From Vibrio sp. Of7-15 (GTDB lineage: Bacteria > Pseudomonadota > Gammaproteobacteria > Enterobacterales > Vibrionaceae): 64,000 bases of DNA. Where the stretch lies: NCBI RefSeq assembly GCF_022347565.1, contig NZ_JAKRGH010000002.1, positions 124,001 through 188,000 on the forward strand. The letters are read 5' to 3'. Within the stretch, counting starts at the first letter, position 1; every line of letters starts with the position of its first letter. Under the pieces are notes generated by a model. It saw only the letters and a list, made by a program, of their open reading frames with translations. It was not told the DNA's origin and searched no databases. Positions 8,980 to 20,318 of the stretch are shown here, piece by piece. The position numbers and the translations under genes are program-made.

Positions 8980-9819
8980 ATGGTCATTAAGGCAAAAAGC
9001 CCAGCAGGGTTTGCTGAGAAATACATAATTGAAAGTATCTGGAATGGTCGCTTTCCTCCAGGTTCAATTTTGCCAGCAGAGCGTGAGTTGTCGGAGCTGA
9101 TTGGGGTTACACGTACAACTTTACGAGAAGTTTTACAGCGTTTATCTCGTGATGGATGGCTGACAATACAGCACGGGAAACCAACGAAGGTAAATGATTA
9201 TATGGAGACATCCGGTCTTCATATTTTAGATACGTTAATGACATTAGATACTGATAATGCTACGAACATAGTTGATGACTTATTGGCAGCTCGTACTAAT
9301 ATCTCCAGTATTTATATGCGCCAAGCTTTTAAGGGCAATAAAGACAGCTCTATGTTAACGATAACTCGTGTTATTGAATCTTGTGAGCAACTGTTGGCTG
9401 CGGAAACGTGGGAAGCCTTTATTGAACAGTCTCCTTACGCAGAAAAACTAAAAGCGAATATCAAAGAAGACGTTGAAAAAGATGAACAAAAGCGTCAAGC
9501 AATTCTAATTGCAAAAACGTTTAATTTTTATGATTACATGCTGTTTCAAGGGCTTGCGTTTAAATCAGGAAATCAGATTTATGGTTTGATTTTTAATGGT
9601 TTGAAAAAGCTTTATGATCGAGTGGGTAATTATTATTTCTCTAATCCACAAGCGCGTTTATTGGCGATGGATTTTTACCGTGATTTACTTGTGTTGTGCC
9701 GAGAAGAACGCCGTGATGAATTGATGATTCGAATTCGTCAATATGGTATTGAAGGCGGCATGCTGTGGGCACAAATGAAAGATACGTTGCCAAGTAATTT
9801 TACGGAAGATGACAGTTAA
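8980..9819 (+). CDS. fadR: Fatty acid metabolism regulator FadR
   Basis: FadR is a GntR-family dimer that represses fatty-acid degradation genes and activates unsaturated fatty acid synthesis; long-chain acyl-CoA releases it from DNA. The N-terminal winged helix (residues 1-75) is almost the E. coli sequence ('[20 protein letters not shown]', '[21 protein letters not shown]'). The protein is 279 residues against 239 in E. coli; the extra 40 lie around residues 138-177 in the acyl-CoA-binding domain. This insertion is known from V. cholerae FadR, where it helps bind a second ligand. A matching operator precedes fadH at 23751 in this window. Confidence 0.97.
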   Translation: MVIKAKSPAGFAEKYIIESIWNGRFPPGSILPAERELSELIGVTRTTLREVLQRLSRDGWLTIQHGKPTKVNDYMETSGLHILDTLMTLDTDNATNIVDDLLAARTNISSIYMRQAFKGNKDSSMLTITRVIESCEQLLAAETWEAFIEQSPYAEKLKANIKEDVEKDEQKRQAILIAKTFNFYDYMLFQGLAFKSGNQIYGLIFNGLKKLYDRVGNYYFSNPQARLLAMDFYRDLLVLCREERRDELMIRIRQYGIEGGMLWAQMKDTLPSNFTEDDS

Positions 9820-9838
9820 TGTTATCGGCTAGATATCA

Positions 9839-9864
9839 AATAGGCTCCTTAGGGAGCCTATTTT
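9839..9864. terminator. Terminator between fadR and ycgB
   Basis: TAGGCTCC (9841-9848) and GGAGCCTA (9853-9860) form an 8-bp stem with a TTAG loop, flanked by A and T runs on both sides. Confidence 0.8.
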
Positions 9865-9900
9865 CGTTAGGGGAGGGTTGAGGTAGTACACATGAAATGA

Positions 9901-11427
9901 TCAAATATGAGGATCATAACTTTCTCTTACCGGGCAGGTTGCCAAAATTTTCGCTTTCCCATCACTTTGCTCTTCTTCTAAGATGACGTCAAAACCCCAT
10001 AAACGATGTAAGTGCTTTAATACTTCTTCATGGCTGTCAGCTAGTGGGATCCGGTTATGGGGTACATAACGCAGGATCAAAGAACGATCGCCACGCAAGT
10101 CTACATTCCACACCTGAATATTTGGCTCTAGATTACTGAGATTATACTGAGCGGACAGCTTCTCACGTATTGCTCTATAGCCTTCTTCATTATGAATTGC
10201 ATCGACTTCAATGTAGTTATGCTGATCATCATCTTTGATGGCAAAAAGCTTAAAATCTCTCATGACTTTCGGAGATAAGAATTGACTAATAAAGCTTTCA
10301 TCTTTGAAGTTCTCCATTGCAAAATGCAGGGTATCTAGCCAGTTGCTACCTGCGATATCGGGGAACCAATATTTATCTTCCTCTGTGGGTTCTTCACAAA
10401 TACGTCGAATGTCTTGGAACATGGCAAAGCCAAGCGCATAAGGGTTGATACCGCTGTAGTAAGGGCTATTATACGGCGGTTGAGCAACAACATTCGTGTG
10501 GCTGTGTAAAAACTCCATGATGAAACGATCACTCACTAATTTCTCATCATATAAATGATTTAAGATGGTGTAATGCCAGAAGGTTGCCCAGCCTTCGTTC
10601 ATGACTTGTGTTTGCTTTTGAGGATAAAAGTATTGGCTCACCTTCCTTACTACACGCACAATTTCTCGTTGCCATGGCTCCAATAATGGTGCATGTTTTT
10701 CAATAAAGTAGAGGATGTTTTCTTGAGGTTCAGAAGGAAACCTTGCCTCTTCTTTTTCCTTTTCTTTCTCCATGTTAGGAATGGTTCGCCACAAGGCATT
10801 CACTTGCGATTGTAAGTAATCTTCTCGAGATTTTTGGCGTGCTTTTTCTTCAATCAGTGAAATCTTTTGTGGTCTTTTATAGCGATCGACCCCGTAATTC
10901 ATGAGTGAGTGGCAAGAGTCGAGCAGTTTTTCAACTTCATCAACACCGTACTTTTCTTCGCATTCGGTTATGTAGTTACGTGCAAACAGAAGGTAATCAA
11001 TAATGGAACTCGCATCGGTCCATGTTTTAAATAAATAATTACCTTTAAAGAACGAGTTGTGGCCATAACATGCGTGCGCCATAACCAGTGCTTGCATGGT
11101 GATGGTATTTTCTTCCATCAAATAGGCGATACAAGGGTCAGAGTTGATGACAATCTCATAAGCTAGCCCCATATGGCCATGTTTGTAGCCTCGCTCTGTT
11201 TCAATAAACTTCTTACCAAATGACCAATGGTGATAATTAATTGGCATCCCAATGCTGGAGTAGGCATCCATCATTTGTTCTGCCGTAATCACTTCTATTT
11301 GATTTGGGTAAGTGTCTAGTCGGTAATGCTCTGCGACTCGCTTTATTTCTTGGTGATAATCATCAAGCAAGTTAAAAGTCCAGTCTGGTCCATCACTGAG
11401 CTGTTTGTTTTTGGTGGCTAAAGCCAT
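9901..11427 (-). CDS. ycgB: SpoVR family protein YcgB
   Basis: The 508-residue protein is a full-length SpoVR/YcgB homologue. Typical stretches include 'GPDWTFNLLDDYHQEIKRVA', 'HACYGHNSFFKGNYLFKTWT' and 'VMNEGWATFWHYTILNHLYD'. The His and Glu residues in the latter two recall a metal site, though no activity is established. In enterics it is stress and stationary-phase induced, and its genes are linked functionally to yeaG and yeaH. Here it is the third gene of a yeaG-yeaH-ycgB operon, 26 bp after yeaH. Confidence 0.95.
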   Translation of the reverse strand: MALATKNKQLSDGPDWTFNLLDDYHQEIKRVAEHYRLDTYPNQIEVITAEQMMDAYSSIGMPINYHHWSFGKKFIETERGYKHGHMGLAYEIVINSDPCIAYLMEENTITMQALVMAHACYGHNSFFKGNYLFKTWTDASSIIDYLLFARNYITECEEKYGVDEVEKLLDSCHSLMNYGVDRYKRPQKISLIEEKARQKSREDYLQSQVNALWRTIPNMEKEKEKEEARFPSEPQENILYFIEKHAPLLEPWQREIVRVVRKVSQYFYPQKQTQVMNEGWATFWHYTILNHLYDEKLVSDRFIMEFLHSHTNVVAQPPYNSPYYSGINPYALGFAMFQDIRRICEEPTEEDKYWFPDIAGSNWLDTLHFAMENFKDESFISQFLSPKVMRDFKLFAIKDDDQHNYIEVDAIHNEEGYRAIREKLSAQYNLSNLEPNIQVWNVDLRGDRSLILRYVPHNRIPLADSHEEVLKHLHRLWGFDVILEEEQSDGKAKILATCPVRESYDPHI

Positions 11428-11453
11428 AACGCACCCCCTTAGTTCGTCCTAAA

Positions 11454-12725
11454 CTAGTCCACTTGCTTTTTAAATAGCTCACGGAATACTGGGAAAATAT
11501 CGTCAACAGACCGAATATTTTGCATTGCAAAGTTATCGTATCCACTACTTAAAGATTCATATTCTCGCCACAAGGTTTGGTGAGCTCGACGAGTGATCTC
11601 TATATACGAGTAATAACGCGTTACTGGCAATAGATTTTTCTCTAGTAGCTGTCTACATGTTGGTGAATCATCTGCCCAGTTATCACCATCAGAAGCTTGA
11701 GCTGCATAAATATTCCATTCATTTGATGGGTAACGATCTTTGATCACTTCATCCATGAGTTTGAGTGCGCTTGATACAATGGTGCCCCCTGTTTCTTGTG
11801 AATAGAAGAATTCATGTTCATCCACTTCTTTGGCTTGGGTATGGTGTCGGATGAAAACAACATCCACGTTTTTGTAAGTACGAGTTAAGAATAAGTACAA
11901 CAAAATGTAAAAGCGCTTCGCCATGTCCTTTGTTGCCTGATCCATTGAACCTGAGACATCCATAATACAAAACATTACCGCTTGGCTACTTGGTTGAGGC
12001 CGACGTTCATAGTTTTTGTATCTTAGATCGAACGTATCAATAAACGGGACACGGTCGATTTTTTGTCTGAGTTCTGCAATGGCTTCTTTGAGTTTCTCTT
12101 CTTCAAAAGGTTGAGCTGGCTCTTGACGTTTTAGTTGCTCAAGCTCCGCTTCTAAACCTCGAAGTTCACGCTTTTTACCTGCGCTCATGGCAGTACGTCT
12201 AGCCAGTGAGTTTTGTAGTGAACGAACAATGGCAATGTTTGCTGGAACACCACAAGCTTTGAAGCCAGAGCGGAATGTTTTCCACTCGACTAATTTATTA
12301 AGCTGATTTTTTTGTAAGTTGGGTAACTCGAGATCTTCAAACAAGAGATCTAAGTATTCGTCCTTTGAAATTTGAAAAACAAAATCATCTTGGCCTTCAC
12401 CATCAGGGCTAGCTTGGCCTTCTCCTGCACCGCCGCCAGCGCCACCACCTTTAGGGCGTTCAATACGATCCCCTGGAATAAATTGGTCATTGCCCGGGTG
12501 GACAGCTTCACGCTGTCCACCCTTGCCTTGATGAAATGTCGGCTCACGAATGTCTCGTGAAGGAATAGTAATATCCTCTCCACTTTCAATATCTGTAATC
12601 GAGCGCTTGTTTACCGCATCAGCAATTGATTCTTTAATCTGTTGCTTATGACGGCGTAAAAAACGCTGTCGATTCACAGTACTTTTGTTCTTTCCGTTGA
12701 GCCTTCGGTCGATAAAATGTGCCAT
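11454..12725 (-). CDS. yeaH: YeaH/YhbH family protein (UPF0229)
   Basis: This 423-residue protein matches YeaH (UPF0229). It has a basic N-terminus ([20 protein letters not shown]), a Gly-rich linker near residue 95 and a C-terminal von Willebrand A-like domain with a MIDAS-type motif, [12 protein letters not shown], near residue 250. In E. coli YeaH acts with the kinase YeaG in the response to sustained nitrogen starvation. It lies 32 bp downstream of yeaG and 26 bp upstream of ycgB, so one transcript is very likely. Confidence 0.95.
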   Translation of the reverse strand: MAHFIDRRLNGKNKSTVNRQRFLRRHKQQIKESIADAVNKRSITDIESGEDITIPSRDIREPTFHQGKGGQREAVHPGNDQFIPGDRIERPKGGGAGGGAGEGQASPDGEGQDDFVFQISKDEYLDLLFEDLELPNLQKNQLNKLVEWKTFRSGFKACGVPANIAIVRSLQNSLARRTAMSAGKKRELRGLEAELEQLKRQEPAQPFEEEKLKEAIAELRQKIDRVPFIDTFDLRYKNYERRPQPSSQAVMFCIMDVSGSMDQATKDMAKRFYILLYLFLTRTYKNVDVVFIRHHTQAKEVDEHEFFYSQETGGTIVSSALKLMDEVIKDRYPSNEWNIYAAQASDGDNWADDSPTCRQLLEKNLLPVTRYYSYIEITRRAHQTLWREYESLSSGYDNFAMQNIRSVDDIFPVFRELFKKQVD

Positions 12726-12757
12726 AAGCCCCCCCGTTCCCTAGTGTGCTAAGACAG

Positions 12758-14692
12758 TTATGACGACTTACGAACGCGTAAATACCATTCAGAAAGTAGG
12801 CGCACTTGTTTCCGTGTGTAGCCTTTTTCCATCATACGAGCGACAAAGTCATCGTGTTTTTTCTGTTCTTCAGTCGATGTTTTAGCATTGAAGGAAATAA
12901 CAGGAAGTAACTCTTCGGTGTTCGAGAACATTTTCTTCTCAATCACAGTACGAAGCTTCTCGTAGCTGGTCCAGTTTGGGTTTTTACCCGCATTGTTTGC
13001 TCGTGCTCGAAGCACAAAGTTCACAATTTCATTACGGAAATCTTTTGGATTACTGATACCTGCTGGTTTTTCGATTTTCTCTAGCTCGTTGTTTAGGGCG
13101 GAGCGGTCAAATAGCTGGCCTGTTTCTGGATCGCGATACTCTTGATCTTGAATCCAAAAATCAGCGTAGGTGACGTAACGGTCAAAGATATTTTGGCCGT
13201 ACTCAGAATAAGATTCTAAGTAAGCGGTTTGAATTTCTTTTCCGATAAACTCAACGTATTTAGGGGTTAAGTAGCCTTTCAAGAATTCTAGGTATTTATC
13301 TGCAACATCTTGTGGGAACTGCTCTCGTTCAATCTGTTGTTCGATAACATAGAATAAGTGAACCGGGTTTGCGGCTACTTCGGTATGGTCGAAGTTAAAG
13401 ACACGAGAGAGGATCTTAAAGGCAAAACGAGTCGAAAGCCCATTCATACCTTCATCTACGCCCGCGTAATCGCGGTACTCTTGATAAGATTTGGCTTTTG
13501 GATCTGTGTCTTTCAGCGTCTCACCATCATAGACACGCATCTTTGAGTATACACTGGAGTTTTCAGGCTCCTTGAGGCGCGAAAGTACACTAAAGCGAGC
13601 CAAAATATCTAATGTGCTCGGTGAGCAAGGCGCATTAGAGAGCTCACTGCTTTGCAGTAATTTTTCGTAAATTTTAACTTCTTCAGAAATACGTAGACAA
13701 TAAGGAACTTTCACAATGTAAACACGATCTAAGAAGGCTTCGTTGTTTTTGTTATTGCGGAAAGTTTGCCATTCTGACTCATTGGAGTGAGCCAAAATCA
13801 TACCATCAAACGGTAGAGCAGATAATCCTTCCGTACCGTTATAGTTACCTTCTTGAGTTGCAGTAAGCAGGGGATGCAGCACTTTAATTGGTGCTTTGAA
13901 CATCTCTACAAACTCCATTAAACCTTGGTTTGCTTTACAAAGCGCACCTGAGTAGCTGTAGGCATCAGGATCATCTTGCGAGAAGTGTTCTAATTGGCGA
14001 ATGTCTACTTTCCCAACCAAAGAGGAAATGTCTTGGTTGTTTTCATCACCAGGTTCGGTTTTCGCAACCGCCACTTGATCGAGAATAGATGGTCTTACTT
14101 TTACGACTTTAAATTTGGTAATGTCGCCACCAAAGTCATGTAGCCTTTTCGCTGCCCAAGGCGACATGATTGAGCGAAGATATCGGTTGGAAATACCATA
14201 CTCATTTTCGAGCAGCGCCCCATCTTCATTGACATCGAATAAGCAGAAAGGGTGATCGTTTACTGGGCTTCGTTCTCCATTCGCCGTTAATACGTAAATA
14301 GGTTGTTTCTGCATTAGGCTCTTTAGTTTTTCAGCAAGTGACGATTTACCACCGCCGACAGGGCCTAATAGATAAAGGATTTGTTTCCGTTCTTCTAGTC
14401 CTTGAGCTGCATGTTTTAGGTACGAAACAATTTGCTCGATGGCTTCTTCCATGCCATAGAAATCTTCAAAGGTTTTATAGCGAGATATCACTCGATTAGA
14501 AAACAGCCGACTTAGCCTTGGCTCTTGTGCTGTGTCGATCAACTCAGGCTCGCCAATGGCCATTAACAAACGTTCTGCAGCGTTGGCGTACGCACTTTTG
14601 TCTTCACGACATAAATTTAAAAACTCTTGTAGTGATAGTTCTTCGTCCTTGGCTTCTTCATAGCGCTGGCGATAGTGGTCAAAAATACTCAT
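12758..14692 (-). CDS. yeaG: PrkA-type serine protein kinase YeaG
   Basis: The 644-residue protein is a PrkA/YeaG kinase. It has an AAA-like N-terminal domain with the Walker A motif GPVGGGKSS (around residue 110) and a C-terminal domain typical of PrkA ('GLSTRFAFKILSRVFNFD', 'ARANNAGKNPNWTSYEKLRT'). In E. coli it autophosphorylates and contributes to survival under nitrogen starvation. GGGGGCACAAGTC precedes the ATG. It heads the yeaG-yeaH-ycgB operon; I see no sigma-54-type -24/-12 element upstream. Confidence 0.96.
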   Translation of the reverse strand: MSIFDHYRQRYEEAKDEELSLQEFLNLCREDKSAYANAAERLLMAIGEPELIDTAQEPRLSRLFSNRVISRYKTFEDFYGMEEAIEQIVSYLKHAAQGLEERKQILYLLGPVGGGKSSLAEKLKSLMQKQPIYVLTANGERSPVNDHPFCLFDVNEDGALLENEYGISNRYLRSIMSPWAAKRLHDFGGDITKFKVVKVRPSILDQVAVAKTEPGDENNQDISSLVGKVDIRQLEHFSQDDPDAYSYSGALCKANQGLMEFVEMFKAPIKVLHPLLTATQEGNYNGTEGLSALPFDGMILAHSNESEWQTFRNNKNNEAFLDRVYIVKVPYCLRISEEVKIYEKLLQSSELSNAPCSPSTLDILARFSVLSRLKEPENSSVYSKMRVYDGETLKDTDPKAKSYQEYRDYAGVDEGMNGLSTRFAFKILSRVFNFDHTEVAANPVHLFYVIEQQIEREQFPQDVADKYLEFLKGYLTPKYVEFIGKEIQTAYLESYSEYGQNIFDRYVTYADFWIQDQEYRDPETGQLFDRSALNNELEKIEKPAGISNPKDFRNEIVNFVLRARANNAGKNPNWTSYEKLRTVIEKKMFSNTEELLPVISFNAKTSTEEQKKHDDFVARMMEKGYTRKQVRLLSEWYLRVRKSS

Positions 14693-15138
14693 GACTTGTG
14701 CCCCCTCAATGGCTCCTACCTATACAGATAGGACGACAACGTGAAAATTTCACATCCCTCACTAATAAGGTTAGTCGCTATTAAGACTTTTGCTCAAAGA
14801 CTAGTTTGTTTTTTCTATATTTTTTTCAATATGAGAGGTCAAAAGCGCATGAATACTTGGCTTGCGCTCTTTTTAAAATAAGGTTAATTTTTAATCTCAA
14901 ATGTTATTTGTTAGCATTTGATTCCATTAACAACTTACTCAATAGAAGTAAGTTCGTGTAAGTCTTTTAACTATTTTACAGTGATTTTTGAAGCAATCTT
15001 TCAAATTTTTTTACACATGAATATTGTTATTTTATCTGGTATGAGGTTCTGTATAATGTGTGGTTATAAATTCTAATATGTCCCTAAATATCATTTCAGG
15101 TAACAAAGGATCTGTTACTCAAGCATAAAGGTGTCCTT
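14693..15138. other. yeaG-yfaZ divergent intergenic region
   Basis: About 445 AT-rich bases with no ORF of note. T-rich tracts lie near 14810-14830 and 15005-15015. It must hold the promoters of the yeaG operon (minus) and yfaZ (plus), but I cannot place them with confidence. A weak hairpin at 14844-14868 followed by T residues is not convincing as a terminator. Confidence 0.55.
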
Positions 15139-15897
15139 GTGAAAAAAATATTTATGTCATTGCTCGTCGGTGCTGCGGTAATTAGTAGTGGTGCAGCCTC
15201 AGCAGCAATCTCTCAGTGGTCAGTGGGTGCCGCAGCTTCTTATTCTCCAGTGGTTTATACAGAAACTGACTCGAATAAGGTGGTTATTCCTACTTTAGGT
15301 TATGAAGGTGAACATGTCTTCTTACGTGGTTTTTCTGCTGGTGCTCGTTTATACCCAATAGGAACACCTCAAAATGTTATTTTTCGTTTGCTGTACGATC
15401 CTCGTACGTTAAAGCCTGAAGATTCAGATAACGCTGATATTAAGCTACTCGATGAACGTAAAGCGTCTATTCTTGGTGCTATTACTTACCAGGTATTAAC
15501 TCCTGTTGGTGTGTTTGAAGTTGGTGCTGGTACTGACGTGGGCAATAAACACAATGGTTTATATGCTGAAGCGGCGTGGCGTTTACCTATTCGTATGAAT
15601 GGTTGGGGGATCACGCCAGCAATTGGTTATTCATATAACAGTGAAGAGATTAATAATCACTTGTATGGTGTGTCTGCGGCGGAATCTGCTAGAACAAGCG
15701 GCCGTATTTCCGCTTTTGAGGCAGATTGGGATGGCCAGTACTTTGTTGGTCTATCTGGCTATTTCCACATTACAGATCGTGTTCGTGTAACTGGTGGGTT
15801 TCGTTATATGAACCTTGAGGGTGGGATTGAAAGTAGCCCCATTATTGAACATACGACAATCAGTACAGGTAATATAGGTATTTCTTACCTGTTCTAA
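15139..15897 (+). CDS. yfaZ: YfaZ family outer membrane protein
   Basis: The 252-residue protein starts with GTG after AAGGTGTCCTT and has a signal peptide cleaved near ASAA/ISQW (residues 21-24). Alternating hydrophobic residues and the final aromatic segment 'TISTGNIGISYLF' are those of an outer-membrane beta-barrel. The whole resembles YfaZ proteins, which are putative porins of unknown substrate; 'AWRLPIRMNGWGITPAIGYS' is characteristic. It stands alone between two intergenic regions and is followed by a strong hairpin. Confidence 0.82.
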   Translation: MKKIFMSLLVGAAVISSGAASAAISQWSVGAAASYSPVVYTETDSNKVVIPTLGYEGEHVFLRGFSAGARLYPIGTPQNVIFRLLYDPRTLKPEDSDNADIKLLDERKASILGAITYQVLTPVGVFEVGAGTDVGNKHNGLYAEAAWRLPIRMNGWGITPAIGYSYNSEEINNHLYGVSAAESARTSGRISAFEADWDGQYFVGLSGYFHITDRVRVTGGFRYMNLEGGIESSPIIEHTTISTGNIGISYLF

Positions 15898-15921
15898 CGT
15901 GCCTTTTATTGGTCGCTTTAT

Positions 15922-15958
15922 AACGCCTTGCTTTTTAATAATAAAGCAGGGCGTTTAT
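15922..15958 (+). terminator. Terminator after yfaZ
   Basis: A 13-bp stem (15922-15934 with 15943-15955, one G-T pair) is followed by a short T-rich tail. Confidence 0.7.
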
Positions 15959-16020
15959 TTATCTTGGATCCATGTCTCTGTTCTATGCTTAATTATATGG
16001 CACAGATGGAGGAAGGTAAT

Positions 16021-16389
16021 ATGGCGGTTTCCACTATTGAGCTAATTCAAATTCCAGTTAGAAATATCGAGACCTCTCTGGCATTTTATCGTCAAGCATT
16101 AGGCTTTGAGATTGTTCATGCTGAATATGGTGCCTTCCATTTACGCCGAGAAGGGGTGAATGGTATTGTCGCGCTAAGTGAGCAAATATCTGGTTTAGAG
16201 CCCGGTTCTGTGCAGGGGGTGGTGGTAAGTACGTCTAATTTAGCGATGTGTTACGCAAGACTGACTGCGATGGGGGTGGCTATTGATAATGTCGTGGAAG
16301 TCCTCGGTGGGAAGTTCGCGACTTTTACCGATCCTGATGGTAATGGTTGGGTGTTACTGGAAGCTGAAAGTACGGTAATGCAGGCTTAG
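16021..16389 (+). CDS. VOC (glyoxalase/bleomycin resistance) family protein
   Basis: This 122-residue single-domain protein has the vicinal oxygen chelate pattern: 'IELIQIPVRNIETSLAFYRQ' at the start and 'FATFTDPDGNGWVLLE' at the end, the latter holding the usual metal-ligand Glu. Substrate is unknown; VOC proteins include lyases, dioxygenases and resistance proteins. I chose ATG at 16021 because GGAGGAAGG lies just upstream; the frame is open from 15928 but that part is not conserved and overlaps the yfaZ terminator. It converges with yeaD. Confidence 0.8.
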   Translation: MAVSTIELIQIPVRNIETSLAFYRQALGFEIVHAEYGAFHLRREGVNGIVALSEQISGLEPGSVQGVVVSTSNLAMCYARLTAMGVAIDNVVEVLGGKFATFTDPDGNGWVLLEAESTVMQA

Positions 16390-16407
16390 GCCACATTACC
16401 GTGGTAT

Positions 16408-17292
16408 TTATTTAATAGAAATTACGCTAACAAGTTCATGGTGTTCACCAGGCTGTAGTGTTATGCCTTTACTTGTGTTTGGTGCGTGAATGGTTGATTC
16501 AACACACAGCATGGTTTTGTAGCCGTTGTCATTCATATCTGCCATGCCTTTAGCGCCATCTTGCCATGGGTTCCAAATAACAGCGGCATTATGCCCTTGG
16601 TTAGTAACAACGAGCGAGCGGTTATGTTTTGGATCCGTAATGACTTGATCTGTTTCTGGCTGAGTATAAACGCGATCCACTGCGTCAGAAATTTTTAACT
16701 CCTTTCCGCCAGCAGTGATTTGGCCATCATTTAAACCATCGATGTATTCTGTGCCCATGCCGGTGATTACAGAGTCTGTTATTTCAGCAATATTAAGGTA
16801 AGTGTGCAGAGCGCCACTGCATGTCCAAGCACTGCTATCCGTATTGGTGACATCCAGAGTGATTTTTAGCTCCGCCCCAATTTCAAAGTTAAGTTTGGCA
16901 GAGAATTTGTGAGGCCATATAGCTAAGGTTTCTTCACTGTCTGTAAGATTTAGGCTAACCATTACACCATGGTCATTTTCTCTATGTTCAGCCAATGTCC
17001 AGTTACTGGTACGTGCAAAACCATGAGCAGGCGCTGCAATGCGGCCAAACCAAGGCCAGCAAATAGGTATTCCGCCGCGGATTGCTTTTGTTGAGTCGAA
17101 AATTGCGTCTTCACTTAGCCATATGACGTCTTCTTGGTTTTGAGGTTTAAACCAGATGAGGTGGCCACCATGTAAAGAGATCCCTGCTTCTGCAGTGTCG
17201 TGAATGATACGAATGATCTTAATGCCATTGTGTTCGCAGATAGTAATGGTGTTCGACAGTGTATTAAGGGTAGGTAAGTTACGCAAATCCAT
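16408..17292 (-). CDS. yeaD: D-hexose-6-phosphate mutarotase YeaD
   Basis: YeaD interconverts the anomers of glucose-6-phosphate and related sugars. The protein is 294 residues, the family length, with the aldose-1-epimerase fold pattern: 'GAEITGGHLIW'-like strand 'GISLHGGHLIWFKPQNQED', 'GGIPICWPWFGRIAAPAHGF' and 'CVESTIHAPN'. The start at 17292 has GAGGA eight bases upstream; an upstream ATG at 17337 is less likely. It lies directly downstream of gapA on the same strand, as in E. coli, but the gapA terminator at 17383 lies between them. Confidence 0.92.
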   Translation of the reverse strand: MDLRNLPTLNTLSNTITICEHNGIKIIRIIHDTAEAGISLHGGHLIWFKPQNQEDVIWLSEDAIFDSTKAIRGGIPICWPWFGRIAAPAHGFARTSNWTLAEHRENDHGVMVSLNLTDSEETLAIWPHKFSAKLNFEIGAELKITLDVTNTDSSAWTCSGALHTYLNIAEITDSVITGMGTEYIDGLNDGQITAGGKELKISDAVDRVYTQPETDQVITDPKHNRSLVVTNQGHNAAVIWNPWQDGAKGMADMNDNGYKTMLCVESTIHAPNTSKGITLQPGEHHELVSVISIK

Positions 17293-17382
17293 TGAAGAAT
17301 CCTCATCGTAAATAATTGAAATACATACTCTGTTCATGTTTCAAAGAAAAAGGAAGAGAGTATTTACTTTCTTTTAGGTACA

Positions 17383-17410
17383 AAAAAGGCGGCTATCGTA
17401 GCCGCCTTTT
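17383..17410 (-). terminator. gapA terminator
   Basis: AAGGCGGCTA (17386-17395) and TAGCCGCCTT (17399-17408) form a perfect 10-bp stem; the minus strand continues into T residues. Confidence 0.85.
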
Positions 17411-17436
17411 ATTATGCTTTACAGCTCAAGTAATAA

Positions 17437-18766
<1,330 letters not shown>

Positions 18767-19201
18767 ATGAAAAATAAATCAGAAACTAAAAAGGTCATTA
18801 AAAGCGACGACTATTGGCGTAAAACACTGACAAATGAAGAATATTTGGTTTGCCGTGAGCATGGTACCGAAGCACCTTTCTCTGGAAAGTTACTGCATAA
18901 TAAAGAAAGTGGTGTGTATTTTTGTACTTGCTGTCAAGCTGCGCTATTTTCTTCTGAAAATAAATACGATTCTGGCTGCGGATGGCCAAGCTTTGATGCG
19001 CCGATTGATGACTCGGCAGTAAGGTATATTGAAGATAATAGTCATGGAATGCGTAGAACTGAGATTCGATGTACTGCTTGTGATAGCCACTTAGGGCATG
19101 TTTTTCCTGATGGGCCGAAAACCACAGGGGAGCGCTATTGTGTCAATTCTGTGTCGTTAGTTTTCAACAATTCCAGTAAAAATGACAGTGATTCTGCCTA
19201 G
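18767..19201 (+). CDS. msrB: Peptide-methionine (R)-S-oxide reductase MsrB
   Basis: MsrB reduces the R epimer of methionine sulfoxide in proteins. The 144-residue protein has the two zinc-binding CxxC pairs (CTCC near residue 49 and CTAC near residue 99), the substrate-site segment [11 protein letters not shown] and the catalytic cysteine in RYCVNSVSL. No N-terminal signal is seen, so it is cytoplasmic. It is divergent from gapA, a conserved arrangement. Confidence 0.95.
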   Translation: MKNKSETKKVIKSDDYWRKTLTNEEYLVCREHGTEAPFSGKLLHNKESGVYFCTCCQAALFSSENKYDSGCGWPSFDAPIDDSAVRYIEDNSHGMRRTEIRCTACDSHLGHVFPDGPKTTGERYCVNSVSLVFNNSSKNDSDSA

Positions 19202-19221
19202 GTAATGTTGGTTTGTTACTA

Positions 19222-19256
19222 TTTTAGTGCGTTCCATTGCTGAAACGCACTAAATG
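19222..19256. terminator. Hairpin between convergent msrB and the DUF2989 gene
   Basis: TTTAGTGCGTT (19223-19233) pairs perfectly with AACGCACTAAA (19244-19254). The stem is long, but U tracts are weak on both strands, so it may only be a moderate terminator. Confidence 0.55.
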
Positions 19257-19288
19257 ATTATTTATAAATGCGTCATAAATCAGGCACT

Positions 19289-20125
19289 TTAGTTAGTCGC
19301 AATTTCTTTGGGTAATAAACTGCGTTTAAATTCCCCTTCTTTAATGGCTTCAGCAATGGTATCTGCATGATTAGCCAGTTGAATTTTTTGTTCATCATTG
19401 AAGTTATACAGCAAACTAAGTTGCGATTCAGATGCAATAGGAAGATCAAATTCTTTACCTACTAGTGCCCATAAATAAGCACGTTGCTTGCTGCCTTCTT
19501 TTTGGTTAATACTCGCTAATGACTTGATTACTTCGGGCTTGACGCTATCAGCTTCAGTTAATTCAAGGCTACGATGAAGCAAGGTAATGGTTTTTTCGCT
19601 GTCTCGTGTTGCATAGAAAGTCGCAAGCGCGAATTGCATCTCAGCGGTTTGGAGTTTTCCTGTGCCTTCTAATCGTAAAAATTGTCGTCTTGCCTCGTTG
19701 TCACCTTGACTCCAGCGATAATAAAGAACGTTAACTTCCTCAGAGTTTTTAAGCTCTTCTTGTAAGCGTTCTTGTTCATCGTAGGTATGCAATAAGGCCG
19801 TGGAGCGAAGGCTTTTTACTTCTTTGCCTTGAATGGGCTCGATTCGTGCCGATAAATCTAAACACTTTTGATAGTCTTCAACAAACTTTAGTTCTTCAAG
19901 TTTATTTAGATCGGTTCCCTCTTTAAGAACTTCAAAGCGCTGCCAGATTAAATTGGTTCTTTGAATTCGACATTGGCTATCACGTAAATTTAGCTCTGAG
20001 CAGTTGAGAGCTTCGTGATCTTCACACAATTGAGCTGTCGTGATCCTTTTTTCAAAGCAGCCACTTAATAGCGGTAAAACAATCGTTGCAAGCGCAATAA
20101 ACTTGATTGCGGGCTTATTGATCAT
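19289..20125 (-). CDS. DUF2989 lipoprotein
   Basis: The 278-residue protein starts with a lipoprotein signal and lipobox LLSGC (Cys22). The rest is rich in helices with a TPR/Sel1-like pattern ('MQFALATFYATRDSEKTITL', 'PEVIKSLASINQKEGSKQRA'). I recognise it as the DUF2989 family found in Vibrio and relatives; its function is unknown. AGGGAAATATT precedes the ATG. It is a single gene between convergent msrB and divergent yeaC. Confidence 0.8.
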   Translation of the reverse strand: MINKPAIKFIALATIVLPLLSGCFEKRITTAQLCEDHEALNCSELNLRDSQCRIQRTNLIWQRFEVLKEGTDLNKLEELKFVEDYQKCLDLSARIEPIQGKEVKSLRSTALLHTYDEQERLQEELKNSEEVNVLYYRWSQGDNEARRQFLRLEGTGKLQTAEMQFALATFYATRDSEKTITLLHRSLELTEADSVKPEVIKSLASINQKEGSKQRAYLWALVGKEFDLPIASESQLSLLYNFNDEQKIQLANHADTIAEAIKEGEFKRSLLPKEIATN

Positions 20126-20318
20126 AATATTTCCCTAGTATGAGCTTAATTTTATGCTCTTGTTATAACTATTAGCATAAGCTTGCCTAGTCATTGGATT
20201 AGTAGGACAAGTTTTGCATTGTAATGAGTTGTGATCGCAGACTCTTATTTTTCGGCATAAGCTTGACTAACCTTAGCGAAAAGTTATGTTTCCCTTAATG
20301 TAACCCATAAATGGTGGA

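Noticed and set aside
14844-14874. Possible rightward terminator or small RNA end between yeaG and yfaZ
   Set aside because: AGCGCA/TGCGCT gives only six pairs around a 13-base loop and no supporting promoter or transcript unit is visible.
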